DNA of 64,000 bases, taken from Parelaphostrongylus tenuis. Its lineage: Eukaryota > Nematoda > Chromadorea > Rhabditida > Metastrongylidae. Below the pieces are notes generated by a model, which did not search any database, was not told the origin of the DNA, and was given only the letters and a program-made list of their open reading frames with translations. Of this stretch, positions 11,000 through 22,299 are shown in pieces (the first letter of the stretch is position 1; each line of letters begins with the position of its first letter). The position numbers and the translations under genes are program-made. The stretch is from positions 1 to 64,000 of the forward strand of contig JAHQIW010000772.1 of NCBI GenBank assembly GCA_019055375.1, written 5' to 3'.

Positions 11000-12090
11000 C
11001 TCGGCTCCGTCTTGCCAATTTTGAGGCGAACAACGCTCTAAGATTACGAGATCATCGGCACGTTGGTTTTGTAGAACGTGAACTTATTTGAATGTTAGTT
11101 TCAAAGATCTCTGCCTTCCACAGGTGTTGTTTGCCCTTTTGCATAATTGAGATCACGCAGAAACTGGGTGATTCCTGAGCTATCGAAGGATGCCTGGGTT
11201 TCACAAAATTTAAAACAAATGAAAAAGAATCATTAAACATACTTTGAGTGGAGCAGATTTTATTTTCCTCTTATTCCATAACTATTGCAGATTAACCAAA
11301 TCCCTGCTCCATATGCTTCCTAGAACTCGCTTAAAACACGTTTTACCCATACCCATATGAAACAAGAATTTGCCGTGAATATCCTCATGATAGACTGTTT
11401 GATACAATCTGCAAACCCTCAGCCATTGTTCTGCTATTCCGCCTCCATTTCTTGTAAAACAAGGCAGCATATGAATAAGATCCTCCGATCATCAAATAGA
11501 CCAATACTACATACGTTCAGGCTCTGCAGAAGGCGGTCGCCGAAAAGTCAGTCGAGTTGCTACGACTAGCTTAACAACCTCGCATCAGCTAATCAAGATA
11601 AGTTTCTCTTGATTTTCATGCATTAACTAAGTATAAAAATCATTACAGACTTGCGTATACTTTGGATATACACACGAACATGTAGATTGTAGTCGAAACA
11701 ACGATTTTTCTAAAACAATGCATTCGAAAGTACTGAAATTATAGATTAGGTAAGGGGTCGTTTAGAATAAACAACATCACTATCAGGAGGAGCTACTATT
11801 TTACACTTGGTTGCGCTCAATATCTATGGCAGAGCTCGTGAAATTGGCAGTTCATACGCTATTCGTATTAAGAAAAACAAGAAAAAGCGAAAAAGTAATC
11901 ACTTAGTGTACATCAAACAGAACATTACTGTGTCTACAGCAAGTAGTGCACAAAGAGAACATTGAAGCTCGCATCTCATCAATAGAAGTGACAGATAAGC
12001 GATAAATACCTTCATATTCCACTGTTTTTTTAGACAGCTCTAAAAACATGATAATGCAACAATGTATTTTTTGGAGTCTTTCATGGTCTT
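11000..12090. other. Stretch without recognised genes
   Basis: I find no supported exon, RNA gene or repeat-family member in this 1.1 kb. Two opposed open frames of 60-70 codons near 11280-11570 overlap each other and carry no splice support. Confidence 0.4.
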
Positions 12091-12104
12091 TTATAGGACT
12101 TACC

Positions 12105-12150
12105 GACTGCAGTACAGTGTTTCAGCCTTGCAGCCTCGCGGTTGCGCGAT
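12105..12150 (-). ncRNA. Decayed hammerhead ribozyme, locus 3 left arm
   Basis: On the minus strand it reads CCGCGAG in place of CUGAUGAG, a stem II of GGC and GCU around UGCAAG, an intact GAAA, then ACACUGU and CUGCAG in place of stem III and the GGGCUGUAC tail. The CUGANGA box is lost, so it is not expected to cleave. Confidence 0.4.
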
Positions 12151-12444
12151 GCCTTTCGTCTGAATCAATGCCCTATGGTAAAGAATCTTCTTAAGTAAAG
12201 AAATCTTCAGCGAACATGCTGCACTGCCACAAGCAAAGTGAAAATTCACTCCACGTACTGCAGCGTCAATATATCACTGTATGCCAGTGACATGATCACC
12301 GCACATTGCAGTGATTAACCGTCATTAAAATTCAGTAAAAAAAATAAATCATCACCTCACACGCAGCAGTGTAGCATGCTCGTCAACATTTCCTTTATGT
12401 AAGGCGGTTCTACCCAAAAAAGTGATCGGCTCAGACGAAAGGCA

Positions 12445-12500
12445 CCGTGGAACTGATGAGGCTAAAAGGTTCGAAGCACGTGTATTGCGTTGTATGAGTG
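12445..12500 (+). ncRNA. Hammerhead ribozyme remnant, locus 3 right arm
   Basis: The core CUGAUGA is intact at 12453-12459. It is followed by a decayed stem II, GAAG in place of GAAA, CACGUGUAUUGCG for stem III and the cleavage side, and GUUGUAUGAG. The change of the last A in GAAA removes the invariant A-U pair at the base of stem III, so activity is unlikely. Confidence 0.5.
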
Positions 12501-12849
12501 CATATATAAACGTCACGCAAGGCTTAAAGAATATATTGTAGAAAGGTGAATGTAGCATGTATCTAAGCGTGTAACTATTACAATCTTCACCCTGTTCTTC
12601 GCCTTGTCCAAAGATGAAAATCCTGATAAGCATCAAGTTTGATATTCATATTAACAAGTCTTTGTAACAGTAGAGCGGATGAAGTTATCTCAGCGAATTT
12701 TCAAATTGGAATAGGCTTTGTGAATTCGTACTCCTGCTTTCCGACGTTGAAAAGCGCTGAGAGAATTGCATATAGTTCTTAGGCATCGAGTGGGTTTTTA
12801 AAACGATAAAGCTTAGGGGGAAAGTGAGCCTTCATGGGTTTCTAAGTGC

Positions 12850-13230
12850 CGGACACTTTTCGGATGTATTCTTCTCAGTACAGTTCGTCCAAATCTTTCC
12901 CGCTTACTTGCTTTGCCTCGTTCCATGTCTTCGCTAAAAAGAAGTTTCGTGAGTACTACACCTCATTATCGTTTAGGTCCAGCTTTCGAATTTGGTCGTC
13001 TCCAGTTGAAATAAAAACCGTACAAATTTTCTTATTTGCTGTGGGTCCTGTCTAGATCGTTCATCTTTCGATCACCACTCGGTTTGTGACAATTCGATGC
13101 TTATGATATTCGTTTGCTGAGAAATACAAGGTCATTCAGTGTAAAAATCTTCACATCTGACTGCAGAACATCTTCGATCTTTCTCAACCGGTTTCTTGCA
13201 GATATTCATTCTGTTTTCCATAGCTTATCC
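12850..13230 (-). repeat. Dispersed repeat R4, copy 2
   Basis: Inverted partner of 8540-9000, about 3.9 kb away. The minus strand contains GAGTGGTGATCGAAAGATGA, CGATCTAGACAGG, AGAAAATTTGTACGG and ACTTCTTTTTAG in the same order as copy 1. The open frame at 12846-13055 on the plus strand is antisense to the repeat. Confidence 0.6.
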
Positions 13231-13683
13231 TTAACTGTTATTTACTTATAGTTCCAGAATGTATGATATTGTTCAATTATAAATTGGTCGCAGGCGCGAT
13301 CATCTCCACAACTTTGAGGAGGGCCGTCAAGTCGTTATATGCGTCATTTGGCTTCTTGGTTATTTTATTTTTCTGCTTGGTGTGTTGATCACCTTTCAAG
13401 AGCGGCTAGAGCATCAATCCAACATTTTCTTCACCTCTCTGTTGTTCGATAATCACGTGGACAGTTTTCAGTGAAAACTAAAGCTATTTTACATGGATGC
13501 GCCTATCCAATATACTCGTTAAATTTACGATTTGAACACGATTCGGCGGCTTCTAAGCCCCAAACTTGATGAGTGTCAGTTGAAAAGGCAATAGCTGAAC
13601 ATCAAAAAGTTCAAATGCTGGTTTGTTTTTCTTTCTAATTTTGTTCTTTGAGCCAGCACGTGTTATGCTATCTCTTTATTTAC

Positions 13684-14810
13684 CAGCTGAGGTTTCGGCA
13701 GCTCACCTTCTTCAGAGATTCAACAGGTCAGGTTGTCTCAATTCAGTTACTCAAACACCTCCATTATTCCCCAGGAAAAGTCACTGGACCTAGATTTCAG
13801 TCGCATCAAGCATGAAATTAACTCTCATCATAATCACCGCATTTTATATGTGTTCCACTTGATTATACAATGGAGATCACCGGAAGGCTATCACATAGGC
13901 TCGCAATGCACCCTACCCATCAAAACAACACTCTTATACACTAACTCATATCACGAGTGATGTCGAAGCATTCTTCCATTCGGTTCATAGTTGAACTGGT
14001 AGTGTGAATCGAAAATGCTTCCAAAAATCTTTCGCGCTGATATTCTACGTTAGTGCCCAGGGATGGTGACTTCTATGTCGAAATCTACTCCGTCATGCGC
14101 CTGTGCTCTATGTGTTCCTAGCGGGGTGTTTCGTCTATTATGACGCTTGTTAGCTAGTTGTCTTTCTATGCGAGCACACGGGTTGCCTACCCGTCCCGCC
14201 AACATAATTATCGCCGCACGCAAGAGGTTAAGTAAACTCTTCCCAAAAACGTGCAATCACCGTCTCTGCCGTTGGGACATATTTTGCAATCATTTATTGT
14301 ACAGAGACTGTCATATAAGCGGTTACGAGCTAATTGGCGCTTAGAGTACTCTGTGGCATTTCAATGATAATCACCGATTGCTCCAAATCTCCTTTTTTCG
14401 AGCAGCGTTCCATAGCTACACTTATCCTATTTGAAAAGAACGAGATGATAAACGGGATTTTTCCTAAATTCAAATTTTTGTTCGAAGGCACGTTGTATCT
14501 TCTCAGCCTAAGCGTCGGGGTTAGAAATTCGTATCCATTGAAAATGGCTATTTCCCGAGCCAGTTTCACGGATTTTATTCTCTGCTCTTCTCTCACATGC
14601 GAAGAGGCGTTGATAAAAAACATGTTTCGAACAGCTGTCATTGTGTGTACCGTGAGGAACAGACATTGGACCCACCTCGCACCCTTGTCAGGGACGCGTG
14701 CAGCCAGTTTGCCACCGAGGTTATCGCTTTCCTCCACCCTTTGATATAAACTACTGTACTTGTCAAGAACTAACATTTGACGAATTTTGCCTGATATGCA
14801 CATGCCGACA
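13684..14810 (-). mobile_element. Penelope-like element copy 3, degenerate
   Basis: A 157-codon open frame (14803-14330) carries the region after the RT palm: the MFFI-like/REEQR/KLAREIAIFNGYE block, then GKIPFIISFFSNRIS and EMPQSTL. Past a stop, another frame gives a Cys-rich linker (LCTINDCKICPNGRDGDC near 14290-14240), then GDNYVGGTGR and NTPLGTHRAQAHDGVDFD, the GIY-YIG endonuclease (to about 14050). The 3' flank ends at the hammerhead-like motif near 13700. Frame breaks make it a pseudogene, but it is the best preserved copy between linker and endonuclease. Confidence 0.75.
13686..13722 (-). ncRNA. Hammerhead-like motif at Penelope 3' end
   Basis: On the minus strand CUGAAGA is followed by A, stem GGUG/UGCC (loop AGC), GAAA and CCUCAGC. 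It is placed as in the copies at 5.2 and 52.1 kb. The stem differs in sequence from the other copies but still pairs. CCUC replaces the CGUC or CGUU cleavage side, so this copy is probably inactive. Confidence 0.4.
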
Positions 14811-15169
14811 TCGACTCAGCTAAGAAACTATCAGTTCAGCTCCCGCCTCGGGGATGAAGTTTTGCATATTACAAGTTTGCACACTCAATATCATCGCATA
14901 TGGAATAAAAGTATTTTAACAGTAGCAAGCGGTAAAGTAAGGAATTGCGATAGAGGCAGTAGAATCAAAAAAGGACCTGAATTTTCAACCTACACAATGG
15001 AAATATGACAAGGAAATAACGTTAGTGGCGCACAAATCTTACCAACAATTCTTTTAAAAATTCTAGCGAATCATATGTTCTGCAAAATTGATTCGTTTCC
15101 TCGTATCCACTTTCTATATACTTCATCGCTGCACTTTTCCGTTAGACTGCACGTGATGAAGAAAAAATA

Positions 15170-15400
15170 TCTCTCTCTGAACAAAAACTTCACATAAGAA
15201 TTTTAGCAATCATTTGAAGGCTTAAATCTTTGGCTAGTGCGTTAATTGATCGGTTTTTGAAGAAGTCTTTATTGCAACTTTTCAGTAAAAGGATTATATT
15301 TGTGTTTTGCACACGCGTTTTTCTTGCAAGACAGGGCACTTTCTAGGAACTACTAGTGGTCATTCGATAATGTACGATTAGAGGATGTCAATGCGATGTT
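15170..15400. repeat. R3 repeat copy
   Basis: Landmarks in order are TTTGCACACGCG, TTCTTGCAAGACAGGGCAC, ACTAGTGGTCATTCGATAA on one side and GCAATCATTTGAAGGCTTAA on the other. The latter recurs near 17.68 kb as GCATTAGTTCGAAAGCTTAA. Diverged. Confidence 0.4.
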
Positions 15401-15434
15401 GATTTTCTGGCAAAACAGTTTCTAAGCAGTGCAG

Positions 15435-15544
15435 GAAATTGAACAAGTTTGATCCACAAACGCAACAAGCGTACTTTAGCCAATTCACAGGCCGCAGGCT
15501 GGAGCGGCAGGAGGTGGACGCGATCGTCAAGCGATGGCACCTAA
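15435..15544 (+). CDS. Candidate host exon, function unknown
   Basis: A short island that is clearly more GC-rich than its flanks, with a continuous frame of 36 codons: KFDPQTQQAYFSQFTGRR, then LERQEVDAIVKRWHL. It is bounded by an acceptor-like GTGCAG at 15434 and a possible donor (CTAA/GTGAAG) at 15545. The sequence is hydrophilic and charged, without a motif I recognise. No neighbouring exon in the same strand could be joined with confidence. The composition contrast with the flanks is the strongest argument. It could also be a fragment captured by a repeat. Confidence 0.35.
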
Positions 15545-15734
15545 GTGAAGTTCAATTCTTGTTATTTGATGAGAAATTGTTTCTTCGCTTTGAAAAGAAG
15601 AACTTCAGATCATACGTTTGACTCTGATACTAATAGAGTTTCCCTACACGTTCCTTGTGCTTTTCGTGCTTACAGTGAGCTAACAGTTGAATTGTGCAAC
15701 AGATGTTAAACATGAAATTATGCTAAATTTTACA

Positions 15735-15850
15735 CAGCTAGAAGAGCGCTTTTTCAAAAAGCTGGTTAAGTATTCCGGTGCACAGAGATGAAAGCTTCCG
15801 AGTGGTTATTGACACTCTTATGAAAACTTCTTGTCCAGCGAAAGGCGTTA
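15735..15850. repeat. R3 repeat fragment
   Basis: On the minus strand CGCTGGACAAGAAGTTTTCAT, AAGAGTGTCAATAACCACTCG and CTTTTTGAAAAAGCGCT reproduce three R3 arm landmarks in order. This explains part of the 120-codon minus-strand open frame here, which is therefore not called a gene. Confidence 0.5.
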
Positions 15851-16134
15851 GCTTTTGATCCTGTGCCGTCTGCAAAAGTACCTCAATTGGAAATTTCATC
15901 TGCTTTGAGTGCGCTGAGGATTTCGCCTTATTCACGGACTTCGTAGAACCACTGACAGATTCGATTCTATTGTTTACTGTGTAAAAATAATTCTGTTTGA
16001 TCATTGAATACCACATATCTGTGAACTTAGTTGGGTACAATGTCGATATCGACTGCCCTGGCCACACCGTTGACGACTGCTTGCTAACAGAGAGATGCAT
16101 TCTGGCCTAGAATGAGTAATGAGAAAAGACGAGC

Positions 16135-16205
16135 GCCTCTAGTGCAGCGGATGAGAGCATGCGCCTCCAGATAGGCTAAAATGTGAATTCGAATTTGTGC
16201 ATGTT
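16135..16205 (+). repeat. tRNA-like SINE head
   Basis: AGTGCAGCGGATGAGAGCAT (D-arm-like), GCGCCTCCAGA (anticodon region shared with the tRNA-like sequences at 61.0 and 63.96 kb) and GTGAATTCGAATTTGTGC (decayed T arm) occur at tRNA-like spacing. It does not fold as a full tRNA. Confidence 0.45.
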
Positions 16206-16209
16206 AATT

Positions 16210-17640
16210 AGCATCATTAGGCAGATGCAAATTTCATTAGAAAACTCCTATGTGTCATTCTGTCGCATCGAGAAAAATTTTGCTTCATCATTGGGTAGGT
16301 AGCCTTGACCTCAGCAGCCAATTTGTTTGTAATCATATAGTAACTCTAATCACGTCATCGTTACAATATGCAGATATTTTTTGTAAGTTCAACGCCATAG
16401 TAGTAAGTTTACGATAATTTACAAAAATCTGACAACATAATTAGGGCCTTTTATGGGGTGTGTTATGGCACTTCTAAATTAAGGTTTCGACTTTCCAACT
16501 CTATTACGAACACGATTCCTTTCGTTTCCGCTAGCACTTATAAGGGGATATACTTCTTACATATAAAGAATGCGATGACGAACATGTTACACTGAGCGTC
16601 AGTGGAAGATCGAAGGCTGAAACGCACGTCTAGTATTATGTAAGTGCCATAACAGACATCGAGAGAAACTCAAATTATGTTATGTGCGTTTCTACAGTCT
16701 AAAAAAATTTGGTACTTTTGAATGCTATTTCTCAATAAAAGTAGAGAGCATACTTACTAGAAACAGTTAAGCGGACCAGGATGTCTCTGATGTACTGCTG
16801 GTCTTTCTAAGCAATGTGTATACTCGCGCTAAAGTTATTTGAAAAGCTGGAAACTAGAGAGGGCTCAGAAATTGTCCTCAAAGCATTCAACTAAAAAAAA
16901 TGACCTGAGCATGTAAAATTGGTGTCTCTTATCAATGCCAAAGGTGACAACGACGAATAATGTTTAAAGGAAAGCACATGGATTGAGTACAATTAGTTAA
17001 CACGCATAAGACGACTGAACAAAGTCTGTTCTAGATCCTCATAGAGGTTTCAACTTCTGAAGCATATATTTAATCATAATCTGTCACTTAATGACGAGAG
17101 GACTTTCCTTTATGACGGTAAAATTATATTTGATTAGTAAACATATTTGATATACCGATTGTCAGGGCACGTACTACGCAGACTGCATTGATCAAAGCCA
17201 TATTTAGAAGTTGATGGCACTTTCAAGTCATCAAAACAGCACATCAACCATGAAAATCTATAGAGGTATTTATGGCGAGAAAGCGCCTGCACGTCCTAAC
17301 AATTCAATCTTTCAATTGAAAATGCGATTACTTGGGAACTGAAAGTGCTTTTAACTGCATATGCGCTTTCATTTTGCTTTCCATGTGAAACTGAAGCCAT
17401 CCTACCCCATTCATAACACTTTTGATCGCCTTAGACACTTGCCTGTTTTACAATAGCTTCCACACATCAAGTATGTAGAGTTCTACATCTAAGTGATCCG
17501 TTGGTTTCTTCCACCTCTGCGCCACGTTGTTTGGAACGCCTCTTGTAATGAGCAAAGAGTGGTATAGATTCCGGTAATTTTACGTAGGTCCCAGGTTCCT
17601 GTCCATTATATGGAGACAAACAAATATTCGGCCCGATTCG
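16210..17640. other. Stretch without recognised genes
   Basis: About 1.4 kb of AT-rich sequence with very few open frames of 60 codons or more on either strand. No repeat-family member or RNA gene was recognised. Confidence 0.5.
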
Positions 17641-17649
17641 CTGGGCAAG

Positions 17650-17900
17650 AATTTTTCATAGTAGTGTTAGCATTAGTTCGAAAGCTTAAATCTCTGGCTG
17701 ACGCGATACTCAGTCGATTTTTCAAAATACACTTTTGTAAAGCGGTAAAACTCCAGATTTGATTATTTTTCACATCGGTCGCTCATTTCCACTGTTCCTT
17801 CGCTGAATTCACGGAAAGCACTTGAACGTGTAGAGAAAATCTTGACGTCTCATAGTCACAAGTTCAATCTGGAATTTCTTTTGAAACACAGAAGCCGTTC
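17650..17900. repeat. R3-related repeat fragment
   Basis: It shares the blocks AGCTTAAATCTCTGGCTGA and ATCGGTCGCTCATTT, in order and spacing, with 15200-15340. An old copy. Confidence 0.35.
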
Positions 17901-18079
17901 TCATTTAAACAATAAACATCTCATTTTCATGTGAGAAATCGATCAATCATAGCGTCGTCCCCTTGCCGCTTACACCGCGACACGTGAATAGGCAAAAACA
18001 CATCATAGCATGATTGAAATAATTCTTCTTCACCCTGCTACTCTGCAACGAAGCGGTCTTCTGAGAAGGTTAGCACAGC

Positions 18080-18500
18080 GTTAAATCCATTGAATCTTGC
18101 ACCATGGAATGATTACTAATAGTCTGAAAAATAACTCTATCCGGCGAGGTGTAAAACACAAATGGTTCTTTCTTATACAACGCCATCAAGAGAGATTCTC
18201 CAAAAAGAGAATATCTTCAAGTTTTTCGGGACTTTTGTTGTGAGAGAGTACTAGCAGTCTGATGAAGGAGTTTGCCTAGCGAATTATCGGCAAGATAACA
18301 AAGAAGACTTGTGATCAAGTGAAATATAATTTTTCTTCGATTATACAGCGTTATAAATTGATGTCTTAAAAAATCGGCTATTTATCGCTTTAGTCATCGA
18401 TTTAGAACTTCAAATGATGACTATCGCTCTTAAGAAAACCTCTGGTCCTGCGAATGGGATCGACTACTCATTTGCTGCCATATAATGGACAAGTACGAGT
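18080..18500. repeat. R3 repeat copy
   Basis: It parallels 10630-10910: GGAATGATTACTAATAGTCTG, CTCTATCCGGCGAGG, then TATACAGCGTTATA. The arms are degraded and no coding content is seen. Confidence 0.4.
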
Positions 18501-19110
18501 CCCGACTCACGAAGTGCACTAGTAATCGATGAAAATATTCAAAGTTATGGATGATTAGCGATTGCATGCAGTATCAATTCCTATCAACCATTCATTGATT
18601 TCTTATTACCAATCACTGAAGTGACTTTGAGTGTTCAATTTGATGAGGGGATGTCAAGACTGAAGGTTTATATCCTAACACCTTATTTCAGAAGTGCACT
18701 TCGATAATTCTATTGCTTGACAGATTTACACCGGGCAAATTTGGTTTTGAAAGTATAATTATGTTATGCATTTGATGATCAGGTAGTTCTCTATTTGGTG
18801 CTATATATTGGAATAAATTGCTTATCGCTCAAGGAATAAAGATATAAATGGCAAAATTACGAACAACAACAAGCATGAGAGGATGGGAAATTCAAAAAAC
18901 AGTTAAAAATATAAACTTTTCGTGGTCATTTGGTTTTTCCTTCAAAGAAGTGGGGTGTTATAGACAGTATGGGAATTTTAAAATTGCTCATAGCCTTATT
19001 GGGGTTTGTTCTATCGTATTTCACCATTCAGCGACAGTTGTATACCCTTCCATGTTGTTGAAAATCTATTGTTCTTTAGAAATGACAACATTCTCGTTTG
19101 ACCACGTTGT

Positions 19111-20310
19111 ATAGCAAACCTCCCGAAGGAGCTTTGACATCTTCTCTCGAATTACATGATAATTTAGGCAACGCACATGATTGATGACCTTAGCAATTGG
19201 CATCGCAGAGGTTCGAAGACCTTAGACAAAAAATGGTCCAAGTGGCGAGGACCGCACCCAGCTGCCGCCAACCTCAACAGTCACTGCGGTCGTTTGACAT
19301 TATCCACACGGCCGTTTGACTTCACCCGGACCACGTCACCTCAAATCGTTATCGATCCATTATTGCTCTTTCTACACAGTCCTCGTTGCCGTTCATCTGC
19401 TTGCTATCATAACGTTGCATTCATACAATTCTCAGATGAACTCAATAGAACTGCGAGCGGAATATAACACTTACGTGGCGGAGCAAACTCACTTAGGCAA
19501 TGCTCGACCTATTAGCGCGGTCAAGGAATTCTCTTTATAAACGATCAGTAGTGACCCCACTGCTATTACAACGTATCTCCTTGATTTTCTTATTCAGCAA
19601 GTGCGAGGTTGTTATTCTGAAGATTTATTTTGTACAGATGAACGGTACAGTGAACTTGATTGCAATGGCTGGCGGTTCGCAAACGTCCAAACGGGCTAAA
19701 CGTTATAAACGATGATTGATTTTCACAAAACTGCTCTTGCGCCCTGTAGGTAGCGAGCAGGTAGTATCAGCCCACGTCTCTGTTGTACATCAAGGTAATA
19801 GAGGGAGCACTAAATCGAAAAGGTAAGCACGGTATTTAATGTCCGCTATCTGGGTGGTGGCTTTTTTGAGATGCTCAAATGCGTCCTCTGCAGCGCCATC
19901 TTCTGTCTAATAGTTCCTTGACATCGTATTCCATATTCATTGAACTCAAGATGTAAGTGCGAGGTGACCTCCATAATAAGCAACATTGAGTTCATTGAGT
20001 TCTTTACCTTTCTACAATAGATTCTTTATAAAGTAGGTTTCGTCCATGATTAAGAGCCCGATCAATCCCGCTTCATTGAGTTTACTGAGCATTGTCCCTG
20101 CCTCAGTGGTGTCTTCAGAAACGGTGATAATATTATTCGCAAAACAAAGTTTTGATAGGATTTTCCATCTACACTTATGCCCTCTCGTAGTCGTCGACAG
20201 CACGATGTTTTCACAAGCCGTAAACAGATCTGAAATTTTGGTAGTTTCGCCACCATCACTTCGGCGAAGATCCAAGTCTGCTATCTCCATCAGTTGATAA
20301 AATGTCACCT
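19111..20310 (-). mobile_element. 3' part of an RTE-like LINE, family 2, degenerate
   Basis: Minus-strand translation in several frames recovers LINE RT sequence. VDGKSYQNFVLR lies near 20160 in one frame, with FANNIITVSEDTTEAGTML (a FADD box changed to FANN) next to it. Then come FEHLKKATTQIADIKYRAYL and ETWADTT near 19770. The 3' part has no clear frame and ends at TATAGC next to 19111. The same terminal sequence ends the fragment at 31634-31930, which fixes the 3' boundary. Non-functional. Confidence 0.6.
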
Positions 20311-20313
20311 GTA

Positions 20314-22260
20314 TCACCTGTCGTCCCGCTGATTGTCGAGTGACTCGAGCGGGCACCAACAGCACTTCCATATTTTCCTGTCCTGTGGAAGAGTACGGTA
20401 GTGGGCTTTCCTCGCTCTAAGGATTCGTTGAGCATTATACTTTCCTTTCATGCTTTTCGTGAAGAAACCAGACTATCGCGTTGGTGGTCTTCATGTAGAG
20501 CGCTTGATATGACGAGGAATGTAGTCGGTAACCATTCTAGTCCATCGGCTGTCGTTGAAGCGTATCACGTGCCCAGCTCACTTTATTTCATATATTCTGA
20601 CCTGCGAAACGGCGTCTTTAATCTTCTATCGTTGATGTAGTTCGGAGCTTCCAATATTCCTTTTTTTGCGAGATATGGGATACTTCTAGCATCGACCTTT
20701 CGACTGCGCGCTCAATAACACCAAGTGCTCTTTCATCCTGCTTACGTAGCGATCAGGTTTGTGCTTCATCCGCTATGGGCAAGGATAACTGCAGAGTCGA
20801 AAATGTGGGCACGGAGTCGGATGTTCTCACTCCTCTTCATTACATCCCTGATGCTGTTACACACTTCACAAGCCCCTCGTTTCCTCATACTCAACTCTAG
20901 AGCTAGGTCGTTCATCATGTTGACTTCACGACCCAGATAGACATAACTGGATCATTCGGAGATATCAGTTTCGTTCGAAGTGAAGGGGGCGTTGTAAACC
21001 CACCCGTTCCTCATGGACATCGTTTTCGTTTGATTTAGTTGAAGGCTAATCATTCCACTGGTGTTGTCGAAATCATTTAACATTCTTTCTATTTGGCCAA
21101 TGCTCAATGTTGTGAGGACGATATCATGAGCGAGGCGAAGATGATTTAATCGTTGACCGCCAGTTTTCGCTCCCATATCGTCCCATTCTAATGTTCGCAT
21201 GGCGTTTTGTAAGGTGGCAGTGAATAGTTTTGGTACAATTGCATCGCCTTGTCGAATCCCTCCTCTTACGTCAATGTTGATAATGTTGTAGAATAAAGAT
21301 ATTTGGTTTTGAAATCTTTATAAAGCTCACGAAGGGTCATTATGTACCGAGTAGGGACGCCCTGGTTAACCAGAGCCTCTATAACCGCTTCTGTTTCCAC
21401 TGAATCAAAGGCTTTCTTCATATCGATAACAATGGGATAGATCGGTTGTTTGTGCTCTCGTGAAACCTCAATGAGTCTTGTAATCGTGTGGATGTGGTCT
21501 ATGGTACTAAATCCACTTCGTGAACCCGGCTTGTTCGCATGGCTGTCCTTCTTCCAGTGTTCTGTCAATCCTGTTTGGGATGACTCGAGTGAAGAGTTCA
21601 TAGAAAACGGACAGTAAGCTGACTGGGCGATAATTGACGATGTTGTGAAGGTCTCTCTTTCAAACAACAACACGATCTTGTTGGCTTAGCATTGATTGGG
21701 GACCTTGCATTCTGAGAGATAGTGAGTGGAGAGCCGAGCGAGGGTGTTGATGAGAACTGGTAGTATGTTCTTCAAATGTTCTGATCTGATCCTGTCTGAA
21801 CCGGGTGCCATTCTGTTCTTCACCGACGATGAAGCATGTCGGATTTCGAAAGAGAGGGAAAACGGAAAGAGTGTTTCAACTTCCTTCAATTTATATGACG
21901 GTAAGAGAACATTGCTAGCGAAGAGGTCCTAGTAGTGCTAGTCGATGATTTTCTCCACTGCCCTTGTGGAAGCTGTTAGTGTCCATTAGGACGTCGGAGT
22001 GCAATCATCTTCGTATTGTAATTGGCGAAGCTTCGCTAGGTATTGCGAATGCTCTTACCAGCTTCTGCAGATTCTGCCATAACTGCTTCTTATCTCTTTC
22101 TGGCATCTTGTTCTATCACTTCCCTGCCACGTTTGGCAAACTTGGATGTGAGATTTCGGTTGTCTGTAGCGCTTACGATTCCACGTTGACCTATGAGCTT
22201 GAGTATTTGCTAAGAGAAGAGTCTCTTCGTGAATTTAGGACTCTCGACTTTATAGCGCTA
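20314..22260 (-). pseudogene. RTE-type LINE reverse transcriptase, broken
   Basis: The minus strand carries most of an RTE-type ORF in pieces. A pre-RT region lies near 22200-21990 (AEAGKSIRN-like). SSVKNRMAPGSDRIRSEHLK is at about 21830-21770. SGFSTIDHIHTITRLIEVSR then VIDMKKAFDSVETEAV is at 21520-21380. MRTLEWDDMG to NGWVYNAPFT is at 21200-21000, where the catalytic FADD reads LAHD. The C-terminal end, with PPTR and W-C-W-C-PLESLDNQRDDR, stops with TGA at 20314-20316. Several frameshifts and stops separate the pieces. No RTE 3' tail follows: the sequence goes directly into LINE family 2. Confidence 0.85.
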
Positions 22261-22299
22261 ACGTAGAGTTATTCTACAAGCCGGTTGTTTTACTCGCTA

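Larger units (their letters stand above)
12090..12510. mobile_element. Hammerhead-bearing inverted-arm element, locus 3
   Basis: The left arm (about 12100-12175) and right arm (about 12425-12505) are inverted copies. The block GCCTTTCGTCTGA at 12150 pairs with TCAGACGAAAGGC at 12431. Each arm carries a hammerhead relative reading outward. The spacer of about 260 bp has no recognised content. It belongs to the subfamily with stem II GGC/GCC and loop UGCAAG. Confidence 0.5.

Noticed and set aside
14334..14744. Plus-strand open frame of 136 codons
   Set aside because: It is antisense to the recognised Penelope frame on the minus strand.
21726..21932. Plus-strand frames within 19.2-22.3 kb
   Set aside because: They are shadows of the minus-strand LINE sequences.
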